From: Mesorhizobium sp. WSM2240
GTDB taxonomy: Bacteria > Pseudomonadota > Alphaproteobacteria > Rhizobiales > Rhizobiaceae
Direction: 5' to 3'
Assembly (NCBI RefSeq): GCF_040438645.1
Contig: NZ_CP159253.1
Location: forward strand, 1,364,001 to 1,428,000
Length of the DNA: 64,000 bases
In this document: positions 9,083-17,538 of the stretch, piece after piece
Numbering within the stretch: position 1 is the first letter of the stretch
Layout: the number at the start of each line of letters is the position of its first letter
The notes under the pieces: model-generated
The model's input: the letters and a program-made list of their open reading frames with translations, nothing else
Told to the model about the DNA's origin: nothing
Database searches by the model: none
Program-made: the position numbers and the translations under genes

Positions 9083-9781
9083 CTAACCCGCAGCCGCTCC
9101 GGCGCCCTCCTTGAGAAAACCTCGCATCGCGAGCTGCCGCCCGACTTTATTCCAGTCGGCGCAGACCGCCACCGCGCCGCAAGCCGTCAGGCGCGCGCCG
9201 TGTTCGGGATAGGTGTGGCCGCCGCCCGTATAGCCGATGGCCGTCATGCCGGCAGCGATCGTGCCCTCGATGCCGAATGGAGAATCCTCGATCACTACGC
9301 AGTCCGCCGGGTTCGCGCCCATTTTTTCGGCGGCGTGGAGAAAGATGTCCGGAGCGGGCTTGCCGCGCCTGACCATCGAAGAACTGTAGATGGACGAACC
9401 GAAGAACCGCGCCAGCCCGGTAACGCCAAGGCTGTGGTTAATGCGCTCGACCGACGATGAGGACGCGACGCAGCGTTCGACTGCAAGCGAATCCAGGAAC
9501 GGCATGATGCCCTGGGTCGGCTTCAACTCCTCGGTGAACAGGATTTTCGTCTCGGCCCAGATGTCGTCGCCCGCGTGTTCCGGAAACTGGTGGCCGGTCA
9601 GTTCCCTGATCCGGACGATGATGTCGGACTGCTTCATGCCGACGCATTGCGCAATGATGTCGGCGCCGACCCCGCTCATGCCGTGCTTTTCGTAGACGCG
9701 CTCATAGGCTCGCGCCGCCAACGGTTCGCTGTCGACCAGGACGCCGTCGCAGTCGAAAATGATCAGCTTCGATCCTGTCAC
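9083..9781 (-). CDS. HAD-superfamily phosphatase (phosphoglycolate phosphatase / beta-phosphoglucomutase-like)
   Basis: This 232-residue HAD hydrolase has motif I IFDCDGVLVDSE (nucleophile Asp with +2 Asp), motif II CVASSSS, motif III Lys in RRGKPAPDIF and motif IV VIEDSPFGIEG. The alpha-helical cap follows motif I, as in subfamily I phosphatases and mutases acting on small phosphosugars. The GTG start has a GGGAG site four bases upstream. It converges on the E2 gene across a palindromic repeat. Its placement between the dehydrogenase module and the PTS fits a phosphosugar substrate, but that is inference. Confidence 0.85.
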   Translation of the reverse strand: MTGSKLIIFDCDGVLVDSEPLAARAYERVYEKHGMSGVGADIIAQCVGMKQSDIIVRIRELTGHQFPEHAGDDIWAETKILFTEELKPTQGIMPFLDSLAVERCVASSSSVERINHSLGVTGLARFFGSSIYSSSMVRRGKPAPDIFLHAAEKMGANPADCVVIEDSPFGIEGTIAAGMTAIGYTGGGHTYPEHGARLTACGAVAVCADWNKVGRQLAMRGFLKEGAGAAAG

Positions 9782-9890
9782 ACAATTCTCCCGGACAACT
9801 CAAAAATCGCGTACATCGCTATCCACAAAGAGCCAGATGTTCAATAGCTGGGGGATGCAGCCTGGCCGAGACTCCGCCGACTAGCGGCAA

Positions 9891-10544
9891 TCAAAGCTGC
9901 GCTATGACGCCGCCGCGGCGCGATGCGCCCAGCGCCCGCTGCATGGCCTGCCGGGCCTGTGCGCGGTCGGGCGCGATCCAGTTGGGCTCGGCGCCGAGGA
10001 AACGGTCCAGGAAGGCGACGGCATAGGCGGGCATCTCGGTGACGTTCTCGCGATAGGACCACCAGGTGCGCAAATCGTCGGCGCATTTGTCGATCGTGGG
10101 TACACGGCCGAATTCCTGTTCGTAGATCGCCGCGATCGCCGACACGCAGTAATTGGTATAGAGAAAACCCTCCGGCCAGAAGCGGACGATTTCGAGCGCC
10201 TCCGCATTGGCGGCGTCCTCGTTGAGGCTGTCGATGCCCGAAACCAGCCGCGCCGGCTCCTGTCGAATCAATTCGCGTAAAACCAGCCCGGCTGCAAAGA
10301 CGATGAAATCGGCCCGGTCCACCTGGGCGAAGCGCTTTTGCGCTTCCATGATCTCGACCCAGTCGAGAAACGCCCGCGTCAGCTTCGTCTCGTCGATCTC
10401 GAAGTGCAGGCCGTAAGTTGCCGAGACCTCTTTGGCGCTGGCGCGGAACGTCGCCCTGAACCAGCGCAACTGCCGCAGCCGATGCCGAAGGTCGGGCATC
10501 AGGGCCAATTCGTCCTTGAACCGCAAATCCATTGTTCGGGGCAT
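9891..10544 (-). CDS. Unrecognised protein of about 217 residues
   Basis: I do not recognise this protein. It is soluble-looking, with no signal peptide and no long hydrophobic stretch. Sub-motifs include DLRFKDELALMPDLRHRLRQ at the N-terminus and WWSYRENVTEMPAYAVAFLD near the C-terminus. The composition (Trp/Tyr/Phe-rich with charged helices) argues that it is a real protein. The start at 10544 (MPRTMDL) follows a GGAAAAGG site directly, and the ATG at 10532 is an alternative. It is divergent from the sorbitol-type PTS operon and shares an intergenic region with gutM, so it could belong to that locus. Confidence 0.6.
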   Translation of the reverse strand: MPRTMDLRFKDELALMPDLRHRLRQLRWFRATFRASAKEVSATYGLHFEIDETKLTRAFLDWVEIMEAQKRFAQVDRADFIVFAAGLVLRELIRQEPARLVSGIDSLNEDAANAEALEIVRFWPEGFLYTNYCVSAIAAIYEQEFGRVPTIDKCADDLRTWWSYRENVTEMPAYAVAFLDRFLGAEPNWIAPDRAQARQAMQRALGASRRGGVIAQL

Positions 10545-10725
10545 CCTTTTCCGGAAGAATTTAGCACGCCTGCCTGATAAACCAAATGAGTCCACCGCTT
10601 TGTGGCGGGTTCCAAATGCTGCGTTATCATACATATTGACATCGCAGGAAACAAATGTTCTCTAATTGAAGCCGTTCGGTGCCGGGTCTGGTGTGGTTCG
10701 GCAAATCCTCGGGAGGAGGAGAAAT

Positions 10726-11145
10726 ATGGCGATCTGGCAATGGGGATTGCTGCTGCTGGTAGTGGTCTGGGCGCTTCAGTCGCTCGGCGTCTGGGTCCAG
10801 ATGCGGCACTATTCAGGCGTCTTCAAAGGCATCACCGAAAAATACAGTGACGGTTTCGTCGGCGCCGGCAACCATCGCGGCCGCTTCGGCAAGGGCACCA
10901 TCGTGCTGATCGTGGTGACGCCCGATCTGATCGTGCGCCGCTTCCTGGCGATGACCGGGCGCTCGGTGTTCGCCAAGTTCAAGAGACATGAGGAATTCGA
11001 GGGCGTCGCCCTCGACAAGCTCCGGTCCGATCCCGCGGTTATGGGTGAGGGGGAACCCGGTGTGGCCGAGGCCGTGAAACGGGCGATCGAGCAGATCGAC
11101 CGCGCGCGGTCGGAGCCGGTCAAAGAGCCGGCCTGTCCGGCTTGA
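10726..11145 (+). CDS. GutM/SrlM-like protein (glucitol operon activator family)
   Basis: This 139-residue protein has one N-terminal membrane helix (WGLLLLVVVWALQSLGVWVQM) and a family-typical cytoplasmic part (GRFGKGTIVLIVVTPDLIV). In enterobacteria GutM is an accessory activator of the sorbitol operon. Here it is the first gene of a PTS cluster. The start at 10726 is chosen over the longer frame because GGGAGGAGG lies just upstream. Upstream, TTGACA at 10636 with a TCTAAT about 19 bases later is a weak promoter candidate. The gap to EIIC is 73 bases. Confidence 0.8.
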   Translation: MAIWQWGLLLLVVVWALQSLGVWVQMRHYSGVFKGITEKYSDGFVGAGNHRGRFGKGTIVLIVVTPDLIVRRFLAMTGRSVFAKFKRHEEFEGVALDKLRSDPAVMGEGEPGVAEAVKRAIEQIDRARSEPVKEPACPA

Positions 11146-11218
11146 ACACAGCACGCGCATAGAGGACTGCCGCGAGCCGGGGGGATAAAGCCGGCAAGGG
11201 CTGAGAAGAGGAGGAGAA

Positions 11219-11977
11219 ATGTCCATAGTTTCTATGTTGGCGCAGCATGCCGACATGGCCGTACAGAACCTGCATATCGCGGGTTCGATGGTTTCGGATG
11301 GTGCATTGCACGGCAAGCTCGCCGTCGGGCACGGTGCGAACGATCTTGTCGTTCTCGCCCAGGCCGATGGCGGCATAAGCGTCGACGAATTCAGGCAGAA
11401 GCTGGAAAACGTCCAGCAGGAGGAGCAGCTCGGCTGGCTCACCGCCATCGGCAAGTATTTCATCGGCATCTTCCAGAAGGGCGGCGAGGTTTTCGCCGGC
11501 TTCGTCACCGGCATCATTCCGACGCTCGTTGTGCTGATGACGGCGTTCTACGCAATCACCGAACTGGTCGGCGAAGAGCGCGTGCACGGGCTTGCTCGCG
11601 GGGCGGGCAAGATCGCGCTGACCCGCTATACACTGCTGCCGCTGCTGGCGGTGTTCTTCCTGACCAACCCGATGGCCTACACCTTCGGGTCGTTCCTCGA
11701 GGAAAAGCACAAGCCAGCCTTCTACGATGCGGCGGTGTCTTACGTTCATCCGCCGCTCGGCCTGTTCCCGCACATCAATCCGGGCGAATATTTCGTCTGG
11801 GGCGGCGTGCTCGTGGCGCTTCTCGAACTGGAGCGCAGCGGCGCGGTCCCGTCAGGCTACCACATCAACGTCGCCATCTGGTACGCCATCGTCGGCCTCA
11901 TTGTCATCCTGCTCAAGGGCATGCTGACCGAACGCATCACAGCCATCATGGCGCGCCGCCAGGGCGTCGAGCTGTAG
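11219..11977 (+). CDS. srlA: PTS glucitol/sorbitol-type transporter, EIIC subunit
   Basis: This is the membrane-spanning EIIC that carries the hexitol across the inner membrane while it is phosphorylated. The 252-residue protein has several hydrophobic segments (FVTGIIPTLVVLMTAFYAI; YTLLPLLAVFFLTNPMAYTF; AIVGLIVILLKGML) and the conserved stretch HPPLGLFPHINPGEYFVWGG, typical of SrlA/GutA. The start is preceded by AGGAGGAG. It lies between the GutM-like gene and EIIB with short gaps, so the genes form one operon. Other hexitols are possible substrates. Confidence 0.88.
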   Translation: MSIVSMLAQHADMAVQNLHIAGSMVSDGALHGKLAVGHGANDLVVLAQADGGISVDEFRQKLENVQQEEQLGWLTAIGKYFIGIFQKGGEVFAGFVTGIIPTLVVLMTAFYAITELVGEERVHGLARGAGKIALTRYTLLPLLAVFFLTNPMAYTFGSFLEEKHKPAFYDAAVSYVHPPLGLFPHINPGEYFVWGGVLVALLELERSGAVPSGYHINVAIWYAIVGLIVILLKGMLTERITAIMARRQGVEL

Positions 11978-11991
11978 CCAGGGAGGACGAT

Positions 11992-13011
11992 ATGGACGTA
12001 ACCAAGACATACAAGGCCGTAAAGATCTCCCGCGGCTCCGGCGGCTGGGGCGGCCCGCTCGTCATACAGCCGACTGAACAGCGCAACAAAGTGGTGTCGG
12101 TGACCGGCGGGGGGATCCACCCCGTTGCGAAGCTGATCGCCGAAATGACCGGGGCGGAAGCCGTCGACGGCTTCAAGGCGCCGCCCATCGAAAGCGAAAT
12201 GGCGGTGGTCGTCGTCGACTGCGGCGGAACCGCCCGCTGCGGCGTCTATCCGCGCAAGCGCATTCCGACCGTCAATCTGACGCCGGTCGGCCAGGCCGGG
12301 CCGCTTGCCCAGTTCATCACCGAAGACATCTATGTCTCGGGGGTGAAGCCGGCCAACATCGCCATGGCCGACGGGTCCGAGCCGGTCACGACCGCGGGCG
12401 CGGCCACGGGAACCGGCCCTGCCCCGACGGATTCGCCGGCGGTCAGGGCGGCCGACATGGCGCCCCAGAGCGAAGGTGGGCTTGTCGGGCTAATCAGCTC
12501 GATCGGCCGCGTCATGGGACGGGTCGTCGGCATCTTCTTCAACGCCGGCCGCCGCACCATCGACCAGGTGATCCGCAACGTGCTGCCGTTCATGGCCTTC
12601 GTGACCATGCTCATCGGCTTGATCCTCTATACGGGCATCGGCGACGTGCTGGCCCAGCCGATGGGACCGCTGGCCAACAACATCGTCGGCCTGCTGATCA
12701 TCTCGGCGATCTGTGGTCTGCCGTTCCTTTCTCCCATTCTGGGGCCGGGAGCGGTCATTGCCCAGGTCATCGGCGTGGCCATTATCGGCCCGCAGATAGC
12801 GAACGGCACGATCTCTCCCGCAATGGCCCTGCCGGCGCTGTTTGCCTACAATACCCAAGTGGGCTGCGACTTCGTTCCGGTCGGTCTGGCGCTCGGCGAG
12901 GCCAAGCCCAAGACGATCGAAATAGGCGTCCCGGCGGTCCTCATCAGCCGCCAGATCATGGGGCCGGTGTCCGTGCTGATTGCATGGGTATTTAGCCTGT
13001 TCGTGCTCTAG
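11992..13011 (+). CDS. srlE: PTS glucitol/sorbitol-type transporter, EIIB subunit with membrane domain
   Basis: This is the 339-residue EIIB-C2 component. The N-terminal EIIB domain begins with ISRGSGGWGGPLVI and carries the probable phosphorylated Cys in VVDCGGTARCG. A linker rich in Ala, Pro and Thr follows (about residues 125-160). The C-terminal part has several membrane helices (FMAFVTMLIGLILYTGI; NIVGLLIISAICGLPFLSP) and the conserved NTQVGCDFVPVGLALGEA. The order EIIC-EIIB-EIIA matches the enterobacterial srlA-srlE-srlB arrangement. The start has GGGAGG upstream and is 14 bases after EIIC. Confidence 0.88.
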   Translation: MDVTKTYKAVKISRGSGGWGGPLVIQPTEQRNKVVSVTGGGIHPVAKLIAEMTGAEAVDGFKAPPIESEMAVVVVDCGGTARCGVYPRKRIPTVNLTPVGQAGPLAQFITEDIYVSGVKPANIAMADGSEPVTTAGAATGTGPAPTDSPAVRAADMAPQSEGGLVGLISSIGRVMGRVVGIFFNAGRRTIDQVIRNVLPFMAFVTMLIGLILYTGIGDVLAQPMGPLANNIVGLLIISAICGLPFLSPILGPGAVIAQVIGVAIIGPQIANGTISPAMALPALFAYNTQVGCDFVPVGLALGEAKPKTIEIGVPAVLISRQIMGPVSVLIAWVFSLFVL

Positions 13012-13085
13012 ATCTACTCAAACTCTGCTCCGGCGACCCTGCAAAAGGCTCGCCGGGGCAGGTACTGATAAGGAAGAAGAAGCCG

Positions 13086-13466
13086 ATGACAGTTCTCTTG
13101 CGGACACGGATCACGGAGATCGGGCCTGAAGTTGCGGATCTCGCCGAAGGCGGCGTGGTTATCCTGTTTGCGGACGGTTCGCCGTCGGAACTCGCGGAAG
13201 TCTCCGTGCTCCACAAGACGGAGCAGGGACCAAGCGACGGCGCGCCGCAAGCCGGCGCATCGATTGCGATCGGTCCGCTGTCGGCCACGATCACCGCGGT
13301 CGGCCCGACCGCCTGGAACAAGGTGCGCGAGATCGGCCATGTGGTGATTTCGTTCAACGGCGCGGGCGAAGCCGAACGGCCGGGCGAAATCTGCGCCTCC
13401 AAGGTCGACCATGAATCGCTGGTGGCCGCGCTGAAGACCGACGCGATCATCGAGATTGCCGCCTGA
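13086..13466 (+). CDS. srlB: PTS glucitol/sorbitol-type EIIA subunit
   Basis: This 126-residue cytoplasmic EIIA takes the phosphoryl group from HPr and passes it to EIIB. The family region around the phospho-acceptor His is visible (LAEVSVLHK), followed by ITAVGPTAWNKVREIGHVVI, typical of the GutA/SrlB family. The ribosome site AAGGAAG lies upstream of the ATG. It is followed 54 bases later by the HPr-EI gene, so the full phosphorelay is encoded in one run. Confidence 0.88.
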   Translation: MTVLLRTRITEIGPEVADLAEGGVVILFADGSPSELAEVSVLHKTEQGPSDGAPQAGASIAIGPLSATITAVGPTAWNKVREIGHVVISFNGAGEAERPGEICASKVDHESLVAALKTDAIIEIAA

Positions 13467-13520
13467 CCTGACTGCGCCGCCGCTTGCAGCGGTGGCGTTC
13501 CCGAATACAGAGTATGCGCC

Positions 13521-15506
13521 ATGGAACGCTCGACCATCGTCAGAGTGCATGAAGGATTGCACGCCCGTCCGGCCACGCGGTTCGTCAAGCTCGCCAAGAG
13601 CTTCGAATCCGACGTGGAGATCATCAAGGCCGGCAAGGCGGCGAGCGCAAAAAGCTCGGTGAAGCTGATGCTGCTCGGGGTCAAGGAGGACCAGGAGGTC
13701 ACCATCCGGGCGACGGGCGCCGACGCGATCGAAGCAGTCGAGGCGCTGATCGGCTATCTGGAAAATCCGCTATCCGGCCTCGACGACGACGTGCCCGCGC
13801 CGGGCGACGCGGCTCCGGCCGTCGCAGAATCAGCCCCGGCCGCGCCGGTTGCAGCTCCGGAATCGGCAGCGGTGGCGGATGGAACGTTACGCGGCGTCGC
13901 CGCGAGCGAGGGTGTTGCCATCGGGCCGGCCTTCGCGCATTTCCCGCCTGAAATCCGGGCGGAAGGTAGCGAGCTTTCAACCGGCGAAATTCCGGCCGAG
14001 ATCGAAAGGCTGAGGAAGGCGATTGCCGCTGTCCAGCGGCGCATGGACAAAGCCCTGGCTGAGAACAGCCTGTCGGCGGGCGACCGCGGCATCATCGCCG
14101 CCCTGAAGGACATTGCCGCGGACGAGATTTTGACTGGCGAAGCCGAAACGCTGGTCGTCAGGGGCGTTGACGCGGTTTCGGCGGTGATCAGCGCGACTTC
14201 GAAAATCGCGTCGGAATTCGGCGGCGTCGACGACCACTATCTGAATGCGCGCGCCGACGATGTCCACGCCGTCGGCCGGCAGATCTGCCTCGCACTGCTT
14301 GGGCAGGACGATGTCAGCCTCGAAAACATCCCGGAGGGCGCGATCCTGATCGCCGACGACATCGGCGCCTGGGATCTGGCGCGCGCGCCGTTGAAGCGCG
14401 TCGGCGGCGTCGTCTGCGGCCATGGTGGCGCGACTTCGCATATCGCCATCATCGCCAGGTCGCACGGCATACCCGCCGTGCTCGGCCTCGGCGAACGCGT
14501 GAATGCGCTGCGTGACGCAAAGGAAATAGCCCTCGACGGCGACGCCGGCATTGTCATCGCCAATCCGGACGAGACTGCGCGCGCCGATTTCGCCCGGCGC
14601 GTGAGCCAGGCCGCTGTCGAACGCGAGACGCTGACGGCGCTCAGGGATTTTACGCCGAAACTGGCGAATGGCACGATAATCGAGGTCGCTGCCAATATCG
14701 GCTCGCTGGAGGAGATCGAAGCCGCGAAGGAGGCGGGCGCCATGGGCGTCGGCCTGTTCCGCACCGAGCTCCTGTTCATGCGCCATATGCATCTGCCCTC
14801 AGAAGACATGCAGGCCGAGACCTATTCGGCGCTGGCGCGCGCCTTCGCGCCGCATCCGGTAATCGTGCGCACGCTCGACATTGGCGGCGACAAGCCTATC
14901 GCGGGGATAGAATTTCCGGAGGAGGAAAATCCCTTCCTCGGATGGCGCGGAATCAGGATGTGCCTCGACCGGCCCGACATCTTCAAACGCCAGTTGCGCG
15001 CGCTGCTGCGGGCGGCGGTCCACGCCAACGTCAAGGTCATGCTGCCCATGGTGTCCGACATAGAAGAGGTGCGGCGAACGAAAACGCTGATCGGTGAATG
15101 CGCCGCCGAACTCGATGCGGAGGGCGCGCCTTATGCGAGCTTCCCGCTCGGCGTGATGATCGAGACGCCCGCCGCCGTTCTCATAGCCCCTGCGCTGGCG
15201 CGCGAGGTGGATTTCTTTTCGATCGGCACCAATGATCTGACGCAATATGTCATGGCGGCCGACCGCCTCAACCCGACCGTGGCGAAACTCAACGATGTCG
15301 CCAACCCGGCGGTGATGTCGGCGATCGAGATGACCACGAGGGCCGGCGTTGAAGCCGGCATCATGGTGGGAATGTGCGGCGAGGCCGCCGGCCGCCCCGA
15401 CCTCATCCCGGCCTTCATCCGCATGGGCCTGACGGAACTCAGCATGAGCCCGGCCTCGATCCCCCGCGCCAAGAAGCGGATCGCCGATCTGGCAGCCGGA
15501 GGCTAA
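13521..15506 (+). CDS. HPr - Enzyme I fusion (phosphoenolpyruvate-protein phosphotransferase)
   Basis: This 661-residue protein starts the phosphorelay from PEP. Residues 1-90 are an HPr domain with phospho-His in GLHARPATRF and the regulatory-Ser-like KSSVKLM. An Ala/Pro-rich linker lies at about 92-120. Enzyme I follows, with phospho-His in GGATSHIAIIARSHG, the PEP-binding GLFRTELLFM, and C-terminal motifs FSIGTNDLTQYVMAADR and GMCGEAAG. There is no GAF domain, so it is not the nitrogen-PTS PtsP. Its place directly after EIIA suggests a dedicated donor for the sorbitol-type transporter. Its last 4 bases overlap the end of the opposite-strand gene. Confidence 0.92.
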   Translation: MERSTIVRVHEGLHARPATRFVKLAKSFESDVEIIKAGKAASAKSSVKLMLLGVKEDQEVTIRATGADAIEAVEALIGYLENPLSGLDDDVPAPGDAAPAVAESAPAAPVAAPESAAVADGTLRGVAASEGVAIGPAFAHFPPEIRAEGSELSTGEIPAEIERLRKAIAAVQRRMDKALAENSLSAGDRGIIAALKDIAADEILTGEAETLVVRGVDAVSAVISATSKIASEFGGVDDHYLNARADDVHAVGRQICLALLGQDDVSLENIPEGAILIADDIGAWDLARAPLKRVGGVVCGHGGATSHIAIIARSHGIPAVLGLGERVNALRDAKEIALDGDAGIVIANPDETARADFARRVSQAAVERETLTALRDFTPKLANGTIIEVAANIGSLEEIEAAKEAGAMGVGLFRTELLFMRHMHLPSEDMQAETYSALARAFAPHPVIVRTLDIGGDKPIAGIEFPEEENPFLGWRGIRMCLDRPDIFKRQLRALLRAAVHANVKVMLPMVSDIEEVRRTKTLIGECAAELDAEGAPYASFPLGVMIETPAAVLIAPALAREVDFFSIGTNDLTQYVMAADRLNPTVAKLNDVANPAVMSAIEMTTRAGVEAGIMVGMCGEAAGRPDLIPAFIRMGLTELSMSPASIPRAKKRIADLAAGG

Positions 15507-16327
15507 GGCAGATGGGCGAGCAGCACGGCGAACACGGTCGTCAATTCGCCGAGCCGGTCCGTCTTGCCGTAAGCCTGGACGATGCGGTCATGGCGCACAT
15601 CCGCGGCAAGCATGGTGATCTCCAGCATGTCGGCCGCCGGCAGATCGTCCGCGCCGATGGTCGCAAGCCCGCAGGCCAGCGCAAGCGGCGCAAGGAAACG
15701 GATTTCGAGATCGAGGTTCCGGCCGCCGCCCTGCGTGCCTTCATTGAAGCGAATCGGGCGATGCTCGACGAAGCGAATCGGGCGATGCTCGACGAGTTCG
15801 ATCAGCAGCGCCGCACAGAGCGCCGCGGCTACCGCTACACGCTCGTCCGGCTCCGCAGCGATATCGAGTTCGGCGATGAGATCTCCGTGCAGCCTGCGCA
15901 TCGCTGCATGCGCGGCGGCGAGGCTCGCTTCGTAGATGCGCGGCGCGCCGGTGGTCTTCTTCGCCGCGATCGCCTTGGCGAGATAGTACATGTCGCGCCG
16001 GAACGCCCGCTCGCCGTCCAGCGAGGCGCCGCGGCCATTGCTGCGGAAGTAGTGGTCGAAGCTCCTGACCGTCGCGGCGTCAGCGCTGGCCGGTCGTTCG
16101 TGCGGCACCAGCGATTCGGCGAGCGACATGGCGTCGTCGACGACGCTGGCGGCATGTCCCAGCAGATCCTCCAGGCCCTTGGCCGGCGAGGAAGGCGGAT
16201 TACGTCCCTCCGCCTCGAGGGCGGCGTTCCGCGCATGATCGTGGCGGCTCTGGCGGATGACGTGGCGCACGTCCCGCAGCCGGTCCTTGAGGTTGACGCG
16301 GACATCTTCGGAAATTTGTCGCAGCAT
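15503..16327 (-). CDS. Unrecognised protein in the PTS locus (274 residues)
   Basis: I do not recognise a family. The protein looks mostly helical and soluble, with Ala-rich helices (GLEDLLGHAASVVDDAMSLA; YEASLAAAHAAMRRLHGDLI) and no signal peptide or membrane segment. It contains an 8-residue tandem duplication (FVEHRPIR) caused by a 24-bp direct repeat at 15746-15793. It converges on the HPr-EI gene with a 4-base overlap and is divergent from the SorC-family regulator, so it probably belongs to the PTS locus. A coding role is supported by position and by open frame length; the function is unknown. Confidence 0.55.
   Translation of the reverse strand: MLRQISEDVRVNLKDRLRDVRHVIRQSRHDHARNAALEAEGRNPPSSPAKGLEDLLGHAASVVDDAMSLAESLVPHERPASADAATVRSFDHYFRSNGRGASLDGERAFRRDMYYLAKAIAAKKTTGAPRIYEASLAAAHAAMRRLHGDLIAELDIAAEPDERVAVAAALCAALLIELVEHRPIRFVEHRPIRFNEGTQGGGRNLDLEIRFLAPLALACGLATIGADDLPAADMLEITMLAADVRHDRIVQAYGKTDRLGELTTVFAVLLAHLP
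15746..15793. repeat. 24-bp perfect tandem duplication inside a coding gene
   Basis: The unit beginning GAAGCGAATCGGGCGATGCT is present twice head to tail (15746-15769 and 15770-15793). Being 24 bases long, it keeps the frame of the opposite-strand protein and duplicates eight residues. It looks like recent slippage. Confidence 0.9.
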
Positions 16328-16454
16328 TCAGGTCGCCTCGGCACTCCTCCCGGCGGCGGGCGCTTCCGCCCATCGCCATGCACAAGATTGTTCTACAGAT
16401 TGGTAGATCAATAGGCGATACTGCGCCAGTGCGCAGAATCGGCAGGCCGAAAGA

Positions 16455-17498
16455 GTGGGGGACGAATTGGCGAAGCGACGGTCGAATGGCGGAACCGGAG
16501 GCGCTGCGCGCGAAGCAGGCTTTGCCGAACAGCAGGTAGCCGAGAGCAGGACCGACCGCCTCCGGATCCGCGCGGCCTGGATGTATTTCATCGAGCAGAT
16601 GACGCAGAACGAGATCGCCGAGGTGCTCGGCGTCGGGCGCATCACCATCGTGCGCATGCTCGCGGACGCGCGTGCCCGCAGCGAGGTGAAGATCGCCATA
16701 GAGAGCGAACTGGTTGAAATCGTCAGATTGGAACGCGAGCTGGAAAAGACGTTCGGGCTGCAGCAGGCGTTCGTCGCCCCGCTGTCGACTCCCGACGCCG
16801 ATCCGATCCCGGCAATCGCCGCCCGGACCGGCAGCTTTTTGTCCGATACGATGAAGTCCGGCATGCGGGTCGGCGTCGGTTGGGGCAGAACGCTTTTCTC
16901 GAGCCTGCCCTTCATCAGCGCCAAGGCGCTGCCCGACTTCAAGGTGATCTCGCTGCTCGGGGGCGTGGGCGTGGCGCGCCAGATCAATCCGGCGGAGTTT
17001 GCCTGGCGCTTTGCGCAGGTGTTCCAGGGAGAAGGCTACCTGATTCCGGCGCCGGCGGTAGTCGACAGCGTCGAGACCAAGGTCGCGCTGGTCGAGCGCT
17101 GCGGTCTGCAGGACATCTTCCGCATGACCGAAGATCTCGACGCCGTGCTGCTCAGCATCGGCGGCATTAGATCCGCGACGACATTCTATCGCGGAGGCTT
17201 CCTCAAGGAGACCCAGCGCGAGGAACTGATCGCGCTGGGTGCGGTCGGCGATGTGCTCTTCCACCCGTTCGACATTGACGGCCGGATCGTCGATCATCCG
17301 ATCAACGGCGTGGTCATGTCGGTGGATGTCGACCGGCTGCGGAAGGCGCCCATCCGCATACTGACCTCGGGCGGCCAGGAGAAGATCGAGGCGCTGCTTG
17401 GCGCAATGAACCTGATCGCGCCGACCGTGCTGATTACCGACGAGGAAAGCGCGCGGCGGATGCTGGAGATGCACACGGCACGGGAAGGGCGGCAGTAG
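16455..17498 (+). CDS. SorC-family (sugar-binding) transcriptional regulator
   Basis: This 347-residue regulator has an N-terminal helix-turn-helix at about residues 45-75 (QNEIAEVLGVGRITIVRML) and a C-terminal sugar-phosphate-binding domain with the SorC/DeoR-type motifs GVGWGRTL, VISLLGGVG, LLSIGGI, GAVGDVLFHPFD and ILTSGG. It resembles EryD- and SorC-like regulators that sense a phosphorylated sugar. The start is GTG at 16455 with only a weak GAAAGA upstream. It stands at the far end of the sorbitol-type PTS locus and is the obvious candidate regulator. Confidence 0.85.
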   Translation: MGDELAKRRSNGGTGGAAREAGFAEQQVAESRTDRLRIRAAWMYFIEQMTQNEIAEVLGVGRITIVRMLADARARSEVKIAIESELVEIVRLERELEKTFGLQQAFVAPLSTPDADPIPAIAARTGSFLSDTMKSGMRVGVGWGRTLFSSLPFISAKALPDFKVISLLGGVGVARQINPAEFAWRFAQVFQGEGYLIPAPAVVDSVETKVALVERCGLQDIFRMTEDLDAVLLSIGGIRSATTFYRGGFLKETQREELIALGAVGDVLFHPFDIDGRIVDHPINGVVMSVDVDRLRKAPIRILTSGGQEKIEALLGAMNLIAPTVLITDEESARRMLEMHTAREGRQ

Positions 17499-17538
17499 CG
17501 GCCTTAAACAAGGCGATCGGCCGCCAATCGCCTTTTGG

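Noticed and set aside
15374..16414. 346-codon plus-strand frame after the HPr-EI gene
   Set aside because: It runs through the end of the phosphotransferase gene and antisense to the 274-residue gene. Its composition (Arg/Gly/Ala-rich) is that of a shadow frame.
16200..17474. 424-codon minus-strand frame over the SorC-family regulator
   Set aside because: It is the antisense shadow of a clear regulator gene.
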